Positions 17,669 through 26,637 of a stretch of DNA of 64,000 bases are shown here, piece after piece. The notes beneath the pieces were generated by a model. It had not been told where the DNA came from and searched no databases. It saw nothing but the letters and a program-made list of their open reading frames with translations. The position numbers and the translations under genes are program-made. The stretch is from Clostridioides mangenotii TR (lineage in GTDB: Bacteria; Bacillota; Clostridia; Peptostreptococcales; Peptostreptococcaceae). Location: assembly GCF_000498755.1 (NCBI RefSeq), contig NZ_AXUS01000003.1, positions 109,101-173,100 of the forward strand, given 5' to 3'. Position 1 is the first letter of the stretch; each line of letters opens with the position of its first letter.

Positions 17669-17905
17669 ATGACACTATCTTTTTCAAATTTAATAAACTT
17701 TATTTTAAGAGTTTCTCCTATATCTAGTGCGATCAATATCGTTTTTGCTATATGCATGTTAATTTTGGGGATATATTTAAATAAAAATAATCAACATTCG
17801 AGTAAAGAGAAAAAAATTGGCGCTATAGTATGTATATCATTCTCTGTTTTGAGTACATTGAGTGCTATAATTAATGTTTTTTTCATATTTACTCTATCTA
17901 ATTAA
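17669..17905 (+). CDS. Small two-helix membrane protein, type B copy 1 (unknown)
   Basis: This 78-residue product is unrelated in sequence to type A. It starts with an amphipathic FSNLINFILRVSP segment, then a helix (about residues 19-37), a polar loop NKNNQHSSKEKK, and a second helix (about 50-75). GGGGGC lies six bases before the ATG. It sits 18 bases before the second A gene and 46 after the first, within one apparent transcript. A truncated relative lies at 17279-17368 and a full one at 18397-18639. Function unknown. Confidence 0.75.
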   Translation: MTLSFSNLINFILRVSPISSAINIVFAICMLILGIYLNKNNQHSSKEKKIGAIVCISFSVLSTLSAIINVFFIFTLSN

Positions 17906-17923
17906 GCTAAAGGGGGTGAGAAA

Positions 17924-18159
17924 ATGCTAGGATATATAGTTAAGGTTCTTGACACTACAACTGAAAAAACTAATGATTTAGTGGGTATACAAATAGCAAT
18001 ACCAAAACCATCTAAACTAGCTTTTAAGATTAGTGCTGTTACAAATGGAACTGTTGGTACCGGACTTATCGCTTTTGGAGTTTTATCTTCAAAAAATGGG
18101 CGATTGTTTTGGGTGGACTTGGAATTTTAGGAGCCATCTATACTTCTACAATTGATTAA
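17924..18159 (+). CDS. Small two-helix membrane protein, type A copy 2, frameshifted in this sequence
   Basis: GGGGGTGAG precedes the ATG. The product follows copy 1 closely (IVKVLDTT, IPKPSK, AVTNGTVGTGLIAFGVLSS) up to an A6 run at 18091-18096, where the frame is lost and would end early (68 residues, reading NGRLF). Adding one A gives KKWAIVLGGLGILGAI and a normal end at 18159, for 78 residues against 77 in copy 1. It is either a recent frameshift or a sequencing undercall. The DNA around codons 6-13 is almost identical to copy 1, showing recent duplication. Confidence 0.7.
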
Positions 18160-18182
18160 TTTCAATAATTTATTTTTAAATA

Positions 18183-18229
18183 AAACCTACAGAGTGTACA
18201 TTATTACAATTTGTGCAATCTATAGGTTT
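18183..18229 (+). terminator. Terminator after the second type-A gene
   Basis: AAACCTACAGA (18183-18193) pairs with TCTATAGGTTT (18219-18229) and is followed on the plus strand by ATTTTTATC and a further T7 run. It shares its stem with the terminators at 13596 and 18664. Confidence 0.75.
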
Positions 18230-18396
18230 ATTTTTATCTATTTTTTTATTCTTTGTTATTATTGTTATCATTTGAATTCTATTAAATATAATTTATCGAA
18301 TTCTTGCTATTTATATGGTACAATTCTATTTATATATTTATAATTATTTACTTAAGTAAATTTCAATTTTTTATACTAGAAATGGAGGTTGATACT

Positions 18397-18639
18397 TTGT
18401 TAGAATCATTTTCTAATTTAATAAACTTTATTATAAAAGCTTCTCCCATACTTATAACTGCACATATTGTCTTTGCTATAGCTATGATTCTTATAGGTTT
18501 TTATTTAGCAACCACAAATAAAAGTTCAAGTAAAGGTAAACATATTGGCTCTATAGTATGTTTTGTACTAGGCTCTTTAGGAGCTACCTTTGCAGTAATT
18601 AATGCTATTTTTATATATATGATGTCAAGTTTAAATTAA
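18397..18639 (+). CDS. Small two-helix membrane protein, type B copy 2 (unknown)
   Basis: The 80-residue product matches type B copy 1 through the start (ESFSNLINFI), both helices and the middle motif SSSKGKHIGSIVC. GGAGG lies eight bases before a TTG at 18397, which gives the same N-terminus as copy 1. The ATG at 18382 would run through the ribosome site and is less likely. It is separated from the second A gene by about 240 bases that contain a terminator, so it may have its own promoter. Function unknown. Confidence 0.7.
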   Translation: MLESFSNLINFIIKASPILITAHIVFAIAMILIGFYLATTNKSSSKGKHIGSIVCFVLGSLGATFAVINAIFIYMMSSLN

Positions 18640-18663
18640 AATTTAATATACATAGAAAATTAA

Positions 18664-18707
18664 AAACCTACAGCCTGAAAGATAATATCTTTACTGTCTG
18701 TAGGTTT
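18664..18707. terminator. Bidirectional terminator between type-B copy 2 and the cation ATPase
   Basis: AAACCTACAG (18664-18673) pairs with CTGTAGGTTT (18698-18707). T-rich tracts follow on both strands, serving the convergent genes. Confidence 0.8.
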
Positions 18708-18727
18708 ATTTTATATACTTCTTAAAA

Positions 18728-21394
18728 TTAAATTTCTGAGTCTATAGATTCAACAGAAATTCTTCTTTTATTGAAGATAATTTTCTTTAACTCCATAACT
18801 ACTGATGCTGATAATGCCAATCCAAAACATATAGAAAGTTCTCTAAATCCAAATCCCATTGGTATCGAGAATATTCCTCTAAGTCCGGGAACTAATGTTA
18901 CACCATAAAGTACAAAGCATATAACCATTGCACCTAATACATACTTATTTGAGAAAAATCCTATTCCAAATGATGTCTGTTCATTTGAGCGAGCTGGTAA
19001 CGTCTGAATTATTCTAGAAAGTATTAGTGTTGAAAACGCCATAGCTACTCCCATTTCAGGAGAAACTATCATGCCTATTTTCTGAGCTATTATTGTTGCA
19101 ATACCTATTACTATACCTCTAAATAATACTATTTGAAGTGTTCCCCCAGCAAGTATACCTTCGTCTGGATCTCTTGGCTTTTTCTTCATTACATTTTTTT
19201 CTGCTTTTTCAAAACCAAGTGCAATAGCTGGAAGCGAATCATTTACCAAGTTTATAAAAAGTAACTGTAGTGCTGTAAATGGATTTGACCATCCTGCAAA
19301 TACTGCAAATAGTATTGCTATTATTGCACCTAGGTTGCCTGCAAATAAATAAGTTATTGATTTCTTGATATTGCTGTAAACAGTTCTACCAACTTCAACT
19401 GCCTTCACAATACTCGCAAAGTTATCATCTACTAATATCATCGCTGAAGCATCCTTAGCAACATCAGTACCACTTCCCATACCAATACCTATATCCGCTT
19501 GTTTTAGTGCAGGTGAGTCATTTACACCATCTCCGGTCATAGCTGTAATTTTGTTTTTCTTTTGCCATGCTTTAACTATTCTTATCTTATTTTCTGGTGA
19601 TACTCTAGCATATACGCTTATTCTATCTAAGTCAGTGTCTAACTCTGAATCTGTAAGTTCATCTAGCTCCTTACCAGTAAGTGCAATATCTCCCTCTTTA
19701 ATTATCCCTATTTCTTTAGCTATTGCCCTAGCTGTTGTTTTATGATCTCCAGTTATCATTACGGTCTTTATACCTGCGCTTTTTGCATTTCTAATGGCAT
19801 CTATCACTTCTTCCCTAGGTGGATCTATCATCGCTAAAAGTCCAACTAATGTCATTTCATTTTCGTCGCTAATTCTAGGCTCAAATCCTGAGTCTGGAAC
19901 ATCTTTTATAGCAAATGCCAGTACTCTAAGTGCTCTATTTGAGAAATCTTCATTTTTCTTTTTATACTCTGAAAGTATATCTTCTGTAAGCTCTACTGTC
20001 TCTCCATTATTTAATACATATTTACATCTATTGAAAACTATATCTGGTGCGCCTTTTGTAAGAAGTATTGCATCTCCATAAATACTGTTTACAGTAGACA
20101 TCAACTTTCTGTCAGAATCAAATGGAATCTCATCAAGTCTAGTGTATTTATTTCTAAGTTTATCGTAATCTAAGTCATTTTTATTTGAGTAATTAATTAA
20201 AGCTACTTCGGTTGGATCACCTATCTCTTTTCCAGTATTAGTTATCTGTGAATCGTTGCAAAGTGCAGATACAAGAGCTAATAACTTTGCATGATAAGAA
20301 TTTTTTATATTTTTGTTATTTACTTCAAAATCCTCTGCTCCATAAAGATATCCATCAACTACTGTCATTTTATTTTGAGTAAGTGTACCAGTTTTGTCAG
20401 TACATATCACACTTGTCGATCCTAAAGTTTCAACAGCTGGTAACTTTCTAATTATAGCGTGGTTTTTAGCCATGTTATTAGTCCCTACTGCAAGGACTAT
20501 TGTAACTATGGAAGATAATGCCTCTGGTATAGCTGCAACTGCAAGAGCTATAGCAAACATAAATGAATCTACGACTATACCAAACATCTCGCCTTCTCCG
20601 CCAGTCATGTACCCTCTTGCTACTTGTATCCCAAATATAAGTAATGCAAGTATAACTATTCCAATACCTAGTTTTTTACTGAATTCATCTATTTTCTTCT
20701 GTAGAGGTGTAGCTTTCTTTTCTGCACTCTCTATCATAGATGCTATCTTACCCATTTCTGTCTCCATAGCAGTCTTAGTAACTACAAAACTTCCTCTTCC
20801 ATATACAACCATGGATCCACTGAAAACCATATTAATCTGATCTCCTAGAGCTACATCTTCGTCAATCTTATTTGTATTTTTTAGAACAGCTTCTGATTCT
20901 CCAGTAAGCATTCCCTCTTCAACTTTTAAAGATTGTGAGTTTATAATTCTACCATCAGCAGGTATATAGTCTCCTGCCTCTAAAAATACAATATCTCCAA
21001 CTACTAATTCCCTCGCTGGCAGTGTATTTTTTTCTCCATCTCTTATAACTTTTGCATTTGGTGCAGAAAGTACTTTTAAACTATCTAGTGAGCTCTCTGC
21101 CTTCTTAGTCTGAACTACTCCAAGTATTGAATTTAGAACTATAACTGCAAATATAATAAGTGATTCTATTCGTTCGCCAAGAACCATTTGTACTACACCT
21201 GCAATTATTAAAATTACTACTAACGGATCTTTAAAGCTCTCTAAGAATAATTTGTATGTAGGAACTTTATCAGTTTCCTTTAGTTCATTTGATCCGTTTT
21301 TCTCTAATCGCTCTGATGCCTCTTTTTTACTTAGTCCGTCCAAACTAGAGCCTAAAGATTTGATTACTTCTTCATAATCGTTTTTGTAAGACAT
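18728..21394 (-). CDS. Calcium/manganese-type P-type cation-transporting ATPase
   Basis: The 888-residue pump has the P2-type layout. It begins with an N-terminal cation_ATPase_N segment (residues 1-70), then membrane helices and an actuator domain with the TGES loop (MLTGESEAV). The phosphorylation site is DKTGTLTQNKMT, the nucleotide domain contains KGAPD, and the hinge is TGDGVNDSPALKQADIG. Helices with PEAL (AIAAIPEALS-like) in M4 and LFINLVNDSLPAIALGFE in M6 follow, and the C-terminal helices complete it. This group exports Ca2+ and in some Firmicutes Mn2+. A yybP-ykoY-type leader lies upstream, so Mn2+ export is a strong possibility. AGGAGGA precedes the ATG. Confidence 0.93.
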   Translation of the reverse strand: MSYKNDYEEVIKSLGSSLDGLSKKEASERLEKNGSNELKETDKVPTYKLFLESFKDPLVVILIIAGVVQMVLGERIESLIIFAVIVLNSILGVVQTKKAESSLDSLKVLSAPNAKVIRDGEKNTLPARELVVGDIVFLEAGDYIPADGRIINSQSLKVEEGMLTGESEAVLKNTNKIDEDVALGDQINMVFSGSMVVYGRGSFVVTKTAMETEMGKIASMIESAEKKATPLQKKIDEFSKKLGIGIVILALLIFGIQVARGYMTGGEGEMFGIVVDSFMFAIALAVAAIPEALSSIVTIVLAVGTNNMAKNHAIIRKLPAVETLGSTSVICTDKTGTLTQNKMTVVDGYLYGAEDFEVNNKNIKNSYHAKLLALVSALCNDSQITNTGKEIGDPTEVALINYSNKNDLDYDKLRNKYTRLDEIPFDSDRKLMSTVNSIYGDAILLTKGAPDIVFNRCKYVLNNGETVELTEDILSEYKKKNEDFSNRALRVLAFAIKDVPDSGFEPRISDENEMTLVGLLAMIDPPREEVIDAIRNAKSAGIKTVMITGDHKTTARAIAKEIGIIKEGDIALTGKELDELTDSELDTDLDRISVYARVSPENKIRIVKAWQKKNKITAMTGDGVNDSPALKQADIGIGMGSGTDVAKDASAMILVDDNFASIVKAVEVGRTVYSNIKKSITYLFAGNLGAIIAILFAVFAGWSNPFTALQLLFINLVNDSLPAIALGFEKAEKNVMKKKPRDPDEGILAGGTLQIVLFRGIVIGIATIIAQKIGMIVSPEMGVAMAFSTLILSRIIQTLPARSNEQTSFGIGFFSNKYVLGAMVICFVLYGVTLVPGLRGIFSIPMGFGFRELSICFGLALSASVVMELKKIIFNKRRISVESIDSEI

Positions 21395-21477
21395 GCAACA
21401 TTCCTCCTAGTTTAATAAAGTTATTTTATGTCTCTATAGTAATATATATACTATAATGACCTAATTAATAAATAAAA

Positions 21478-21548
21478 AACCTTGATAACAAAAAAACCTT
21501 CGAAACAAATACAACTGCATCTGTTTCGAAGGTCTTGCTATCAAGGTT
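21478..21548 (-). terminator. Nested intrinsic terminators of the riboswitch expression platform
   Basis: On the minus strand an outer stem (plus 21539-21548 with 21478-21487) is followed by T6. It encloses an inner 12-bp stem (plus 21522-21533 with 21496-21507) followed by T7. Both lie in the leader of the cation ATPase. The 5' arm of the inner stem (CCTTCGA) is complementary to TCGAAGG in the upstream aptamer, which would form an antiterminator. Confidence 0.75.
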
Positions 21549-21627
21549 AACTTGTTGATTGACCGAGTATCTCTACTGTCTTGACGACCAATCATCACTT
21601 TCGTGTCAGCTACTCCCCTTCGAGGTA
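21539..21627 (-). promoter_or_regulatory. yybP-ykoY-like manganese riboswitch aptamer
   Basis: The minus-strand leader contains the hallmark AAGGGGAGTAGC (plus 21609-21620), a GACACGAAAGTG-type hairpin, GTCAAGACAGTAGAGATACT, and a closing TTAACCTTG, consistent with the yybP-ykoY class that senses Mn2+. It precedes a P-type cation ATPase, a classic target of this riboswitch, and is followed by terminators. I identify the class from motif memory; a covariance-model scan was not possible. Confidence 0.75.
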
Positions 21628-21710
21628 GTTATTTATTAATTTATACTAGTATTATATACTAAATCAATTAAATTGTCTACAAAAACCTTTTCTGTAGTTT
21701 ACTATAAAAT

Positions 21711-21743
21711 AAATTGCCACCATTTCTCTAATGGTGGCAATTT
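21711..21743 (-). terminator. Terminator after ridA
   Basis: A 14-bp perfect stem (AAATTGCCACCATT at 21711-21724, AATGGTGGCAATTT at 21730-21743) has a 5-base loop. On the minus strand ATTTTATAG follows, 64 bases past the ridA stop. Confidence 0.8.
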
Positions 21744-21806
21744 AGTAGCATATAATGTTATCGCATATTTTACTCTGCTCTATACATTAAATGAATTTTA
21801 ATAATC

Positions 21807-22187
21807 TTATAACATAGCTATTGCTTCTATTTCTACTAATACATCTTTTGGTAATCTAGCAACTTCAACACAAGCTCTAGCTGGTTTGTTGTCACCAAAG
21901 TACTCAGCATAAACTGAGTTTATGTCACCAAATTGGTCCATATCTTTTATAAATACTGTAGTTTTTACTACATTTGAGAAATCTGCTCCAGATTCTTTAA
22001 GAACAGCTTTAAGATTTTCTAATGATTGAGCAGTTTGAGCTTTAACGTCTCCTTCTACAAGTTCCATAGTAGCTGGTACTAGTGGTATTTGTCCTGATAC
22101 AAATAACATGTTTCCAGATTTTATAGCTTGAGAATATGGTCCTAATGCTGCAGGAGCATTGTCTGTATGTATTACATCGAATTTCAT
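21807..22187 (-). CDS. ridA: RidA family enamine/imine deaminase
   Basis: A 126-residue RidA (YjgF/YER057c/UK114) protein that hydrolyses reactive 2-aminoacrylate and 2-aminocrotonate intermediates released by PLP dehydratases. The characteristic [20 protein letters not shown], and the C-terminal signature with the substrate-binding Arg ([23 protein letters not shown]) are intact. The next gene upstream on the same strand is threonine ammonia-lyase, whose product is the RidA substrate. The start ATG has AGGAGGA before it. Confidence 0.95.
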   Translation of the reverse strand: MKFDVIHTDNAPAALGPYSQAIKSGNMLFVSGQIPLVPATMELVEGDVKAQTAQSLENLKAVLKESGADFSNVVKTTVFIKDMDQFGDINSVYAEYFGDNKPARACVEVARLPKDVLVEIEAIAML

Positions 22188-22344
22188 AATAAATTCCTCC
22201 TAATTTTTTAATAAATCAAATTTTGTATATCAAAATCATCAATATACTTTATTATTATAACCTTTTTTCACTTTATGGAAAAGTTTTTGTCATAAATTTA
22301 TCTATTTACTGTAAAATCTTTTCTTAAGTCCATAGGTTGAATCA

Positions 22345-23556
22345 TTAAATTATTGTAAAACCGTTGTCTCTTATAACTTCAGTTAATTTGTTTATGTGAT
22401 CAAAACCATATGTTTCTAATGTAAACTCAGCGCTTTGTTTTCCTAGAGACTCCCCTGCTGATATTTTACCTTGGTTTGCTGTTAATACGTTTCCGCCATT
22501 TTCACTTATTAGAGTTGCAAGTCTAGCAAAGTTGCCTGGTTTGTCGTCCATCACTACAGTGAAAGAGAATCTTCTTCCTTCTGAAGCTAAAGCTACACCA
22601 ATAATTCTGTAAAGAACGTTAACATCTACATTTCCTCCAGATATTATACATACAACATTTTCATCTTTCTCAGGAACGTATTTTCCACTTAGTAAAGCTG
22701 CTGTACAAACCGCACCCGCTCCTTCAGAAACTAATTTTTGACTTTCCATCATAAATAGTATAGAATCTGCTATTTCTTCTTCAGTAACTACTACTACTTC
22801 ATCAACTAGCTCATGAATTATTTCGAAAGTTAAATCTCCAGGAGTTTTAACTGCAATACCATCAGCTATTGTAGTATCTTTAAATGCTGAAGTTATTTTT
22901 CCATTTTCCATTGATTCTTTCATTGATGGTATATTTTCTGTTTGAACACCTATTATTTTTACATTTGGGTTTAGAGCTTTTGCTGCAACCGCTATCCCAG
23001 ATATTATACCACCGCCACCGATTGGGCAAAGTATAGTATCTACATTACTGTCTAATTGCTCAAATATTTCTAGACCTATAGTTCCTTGTCCAGCTATAAC
23101 ATATTTGTCATCGAATGGATGTAGGAATGTAGCTCCTGTTTCTTTTTGAACTTCAACAGCTTTAGCAAAAGCATCATCGTATACAGTACCATTAAGTATT
23201 ACTTCTGCTCCATAACCCTTAGTAGCACTTACTTTAGCTATTGGTGCTGTAGCAGGCATAACTATTGTAGCCTTTATACCAGTCATTTTTGCACCATAAG
23301 CAACCCCTTGTGCATGGTTCCCAGCACTAGAAGCTATTACGCCACATGCTTTTTCTTCTTCTGTTAAGTTTGCAATCTTGTTACATGCTCCTCTTAGTTT
23401 GAAAGAACCTGTTTTTTGTAGATTCTCACATTTGTAAAAAACTCTAGAACCAGTTTTTTCACTAAGTTTAACGCTTTCCAACAAGTCAGTTTTTTTAACT
23501 ATATCTTTGATGGTCTCTCTTGCACTCTTAACATCTTCTAATGTTACTTTATTCAT
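22345..23556 (-). CDS. ilvA: Threonine ammonia-lyase with C-terminal ACT domain
   Basis: The 403-residue PLP enzyme deaminates threonine to 2-oxobutanoate and ammonia. The PLP lysine is in GSFKLRGA, the phosphate-binding glycine loop is PIGGGGIISG, and SSAGNHAQGVAYGA is the substrate/PLP Asn loop. A single ACT-like regulatory domain occupies about residues 325-403 (FSFTVVMDDKPGNFARL). The length fits the short TdcB/IlvA type that is allosterically regulated. It lies 157 bases upstream of ridA on the same strand, a sensible pairing. No T-box or other ilv gene is present, so the role could be catabolic (threonine fermentation) rather than isoleucine synthesis. Confidence 0.94.
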   Translation of the reverse strand: MNKVTLEDVKSARETIKDIVKKTDLLESVKLSEKTGSRVFYKCENLQKTGSFKLRGACNKIANLTEEEKACGVIASSAGNHAQGVAYGAKMTGIKATIVMPATAPIAKVSATKGYGAEVILNGTVYDDAFAKAVEVQKETGATFLHPFDDKYVIAGQGTIGLEIFEQLDSNVDTILCPIGGGGIISGIAVAAKALNPNVKIIGVQTENIPSMKESMENGKITSAFKDTTIADGIAVKTPGDLTFEIIHELVDEVVVVTEEEIADSILFMMESQKLVSEGAGAVCTAALLSGKYVPEKDENVVCIISGGNVDVNVLYRIIGVALASEGRRFSFTVVMDDKPGNFARLATLISENGGNVLTANQGKISAGESLGKQSAEFTLETYGFDHINKLTEVIRDNGFTII

Positions 23557-23868
23557 TTTTACTCACTCCTGTAGAACATATTTTATATCTTACACTTAGA
23601 TTCTATATTTTTTTGTCAAAAAAATCAACATCTTGAATTTTTTTAATTAGTATTATAGATTATTTGTATTCTTTTCATCAAAGATATAAATAATACATTT
23701 AGTTTAAAAGAACTTATTATATAAAGTTAAATTTTTATAAAAGTTTATTAAACCACTTTACTTTTTTATATAACCATATATAATTAAAGTATAAATATTT
23801 TTAATAAAAAATTTGTATGATTTAACTTCTAAAAATTTGTTTAATCTACTATAAAAGGAGGAGTTTAA
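23557..23868. other. Divergent ilvA/aspD intergenic region
   Basis: About 312 bases, very AT-rich and without ORFs. It must hold promoters for both divergent genes; several AT-rich -10-like hexamers exist but no pair with a good -35 stands out. I see no hairpin with a terminator tract. AAAGGAGGAG for aspD is at its right end. Confidence 0.4.
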
Positions 23869-25500
23869 ATGAAATGTTATAATTATCAAGAAATAAAAAA
23901 TATGTATGGAAAATTAAGTCCATTCGAATTTAAGGATAAACTTTTAAATATAGCGAAGTTCACTGCTGAGGAAAATAATCGTCCACTACATGATGCTGGA
24001 CGTGGAAACCCTAACTGGACAAATTCAACAGCTAGAGAGGCATTCTTTACTTTTGGTAACTTTTCTGTCTCTGAATCTAGACGAAACTGGGACCTTGGAA
24101 ATTTATCGGGTATGCCTAAAAAAGAAGGTATAGCAGAAAGATTTTACGATTATATAAACAAAAATATAGATATGCCTGGAGCACATTTAGCCAAAGAAAT
24201 TATTGATTATGGAATAGATGAACTCAATTTTAATGAGGATGATTTTATATACGAACTTGCAGACGGTATTATTGGGGACAACTACCCACTACCAGACAGA
24301 ATGCTTCCTCATATAGAAAAAATCGTGCACGAATACCTAGTAAAAGAAATGAAATACGACATAGATGGAAAATACGGAGATGTTGAAATATTTGCAGTTG
24401 AGGGAGCTACTGCCGCAATGTGCTATATATTTGATTCGCTTATGGCAAATGAACTTCTTAGAAGAGGCGATAAAATTGCTATTATGACTCCTATATTTAC
24501 ACCTTACTTGGAGATCCCTCATCTACCTAGATACAACTTCGAGATAGTCCACGTATACGCAGACACAGTTGACAAAGACGGAAATAATACATGGCAGTAC
24601 TCTAGAGAAGAGCTTAAAAAACTTGAGGATAAATCTATAAAAGCTTTATTTGTAGTAAATCCTAACAACCCAGCTTCAGTAGCGCTTGATGAAAAATCAT
24701 ATTCTAACCTTATAGATGTTGTACAAAACTACAACAAAGACCTTATGATAATTTCAGATGATGTATACGGTACTTTTGTAAACAATTTCCAATCACTAAT
24801 GTCTAGACTTCCATACAACACTATTGGAGTTTACTCTTACTCTAAGTACTTTGGTGTAACCGGATGGAGACTTGGAACATTTGCTCTTCACAAAAAAAAT
24901 ATATTTGATAAAAGAATTCAATCTCTCTCAGAGAATTTAAAAGCATCAGTAAACAAGAGATACAGTGACATGAGCATAGATCCATCAAATTTAACATTTA
25001 TGGAGAGGGTTGTTGCAGATAGTAGAATGGTTGCTCTTAATCACACTGCTGGTCTGTCTACTCCACAACAGGTTCAGATGGCCTTCTTTTCTGCCTTCGC
25101 TTTGATAGATAAAGTAGACGCATACAAAAAACTTAGTATAAGCATATGTCATAGACGTATTAAATTGCTTTACAATGCACTAGATTTCCCATTAAAACTT
25201 GAACAAAACAATGCAGCTTACTATACGATTCTAAGTATAGAAAAATGGGCTAAAGCTTATCATGGAGACGAATTTTTCGAATTTATAAATAAGAAATACT
25301 CTTTAGTCGATATACTTTATAAACTTGCAAATGATTACTCCACTGTACTATTAAGCGGCGATGGCTTTGCAGGTCCAAAGTGGTCACTTCGTATATCGCT
25401 TGCAAACTTAAACGATGATGCGTATACAGATATAGGTAATGCAATTAATAATATACTTTCAGAATATGTAAATGAATGGAACAAAACTAAAAAATCATAA
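23869..25500 (+). CDS. aspD: Aspartate 4-decarboxylase (bifunctional aspartate aminotransferase)
   Basis: The 543-residue PLP enzyme converts L-aspartate to L-alanine and CO2. It is about 140 residues longer than ordinary aspartate aminotransferases, as aspartate beta-decarboxylases are. Visible motifs are AGRGNPNWT near the N-terminus, VVNPNNPAS, the SDDVYGTF loop, and the PLP lysine in YSYSKYFGVTGWRLGTF, followed by the RISLANL arginine that binds the substrate carboxylate. The gene is followed after 139 bases by an asparaginase on the same strand, giving a route from asparagine through aspartate to alanine. No aspartate:alanine antiporter gene is adjacent. The symbol asdA is also used. Confidence 0.92.
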   Translation: MKCYNYQEIKNMYGKLSPFEFKDKLLNIAKFTAEENNRPLHDAGRGNPNWTNSTAREAFFTFGNFSVSESRRNWDLGNLSGMPKKEGIAERFYDYINKNIDMPGAHLAKEIIDYGIDELNFNEDDFIYELADGIIGDNYPLPDRMLPHIEKIVHEYLVKEMKYDIDGKYGDVEIFAVEGATAAMCYIFDSLMANELLRRGDKIAIMTPIFTPYLEIPHLPRYNFEIVHVYADTVDKDGNNTWQYSREELKKLEDKSIKALFVVNPNNPASVALDEKSYSNLIDVVQNYNKDLMIISDDVYGTFVNNFQSLMSRLPYNTIGVYSYSKYFGVTGWRLGTFALHKKNIFDKRIQSLSENLKASVNKRYSDMSIDPSNLTFMERVVADSRMVALNHTAGLSTPQQVQMAFFSAFALIDKVDAYKKLSISICHRRIKLLYNALDFPLKLEQNNAAYYTILSIEKWAKAYHGDEFFEFINKKYSLVDILYKLANDYSTVLLSGDGFAGPKWSLRISLANLNDDAYTDIGNAINNILSEYVNEWNKTKKS

Positions 25501-25639
25501 ATTTAAACTTTTAAATATCGATCGATAAAATGTTTGTCATAATATAGGGATTTTAATAGATATTGTAATAGACCAAGATATGTTTTTCTGATATAATTTC
25601 AATCGGATAATATTTTAATTGTAAAAGAGGGAAGATACT

Positions 25640-26635
25640 ATGAGTATAAAGAAAAAAGTCGCAATAGTTTTTACTGGTGGTACGATTTCAATGACAGTAG
25701 ATGATACTGTTGGAGCTGCTATACCAACATTATCAGGTGAGCAGATCCTATCAATGGTTACTAATATAGATAAAGTGGCAGATATTGAAGTTTTTAATTT
25801 CGCTGAGATACCTGGCCCACATATTACGCCTGAAATAATGATGGAACTTAGAAACTATATAAATGAACTTCTAGATAGAGAAGATATAACTGGTGTCGTT
25901 GTAACGCACGGAACAGACAGCTTAGAGGAAACGGCTTATTTTCTAGATCTGACAATAGACAGTATAAAACCAGTAATTGTTACTGGTGCTATGAGAAGTA
26001 GTTCTGAGCTAGGTTACGATGGGTCAAGCAACTTATCGGCAGCTGTATGTACTGCAATATCAAAAGATGCAATAGGCAAAGGAATTTTGGTAGTTTTAAA
26101 CAATGAAGTATTACTGGCTTCAGAGGCAACTAAAACAAACACACTTGCACTTAATACTTTCCAATCGTTAACTAGCGGTCCTCTTGGTGTGATCGACTGT
26201 AATGAACTTGTTTTAAATAGAGATATAGTTAATAGATCAGTAATAAAGACAGATAAAGTCGAACCTAAAGTAGCTATATTTAAAGCATGTGTTGGAGAAG
26301 ATGATCTATTTATAAAATATGCAGTTGACCAAGGCTACAAAGGAATTGTTGTTGAGTGTATGGGAAGAGGTAATATTCCTCCTAGCATGTTCTCTGGTAT
26401 AAAGTATGCAAGAGAGAAAGGCATCCCTGTAGTGGTCGTTTCAAGATGCCATTCTGGTAGAGTTCTAGATAGTTACGGATACTATGGATCTGGTAGAGAT
26501 CTTAGAAACCTTGGTTGTATTTTTGGTGGAGATCTTCCAGGACAAAAAGCTAGAATTAAACTTATACTAGCTCTTGGTAAAAATGATGACTTAGATAGTA
26601 TAAAAGATATATTTGAAAAAGGAATTTACTGTTAA
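25640..26635 (+). CDS. ansA: L-asparaginase (type I-like, cytoplasmic)
   Basis: A 331-residue enzyme hydrolysing asparagine to aspartate and ammonia. Both threonine motifs are present: VFTGGTISM near the start and VVTHGTDSLEETAYF around residue 90. The catalytic Lys region is TGAMRSSSELGYDGSSNL, where the Lys of many homologues is not obvious. There is no signal peptide, so it acts in the cytoplasm. The product aspartate is the substrate of the preceding decarboxylase. GAGGGAAG precedes the ATG, and an extended -10 (TGATATAAT at 25589-25597) suggests a promoter of its own. Confidence 0.92.
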   Translation: MSIKKKVAIVFTGGTISMTVDDTVGAAIPTLSGEQILSMVTNIDKVADIEVFNFAEIPGPHITPEIMMELRNYINELLDREDITGVVVTHGTDSLEETAYFLDLTIDSIKPVIVTGAMRSSSELGYDGSSNLSAAVCTAISKDAIGKGILVVLNNEVLLASEATKTNTLALNTFQSLTSGPLGVIDCNELVLNRDIVNRSVIKTDKVEPKVAIFKACVGEDDLFIKYAVDQGYKGIVVECMGRGNIPPSMFSGIKYAREKGIPVVVVSRCHSGRVLDSYGYYGSGRDLRNLGCIFGGDLPGQKARIKLILALGKNDDLDSIKDIFEKGIYC

Positions 26636-26637
26636 AT

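Noticed and set aside
20394-20840. 148-codon plus-strand ORF
   Set aside because: Shadow frame inside the P-type ATPase gene, whose motifs are clear on the other strand.
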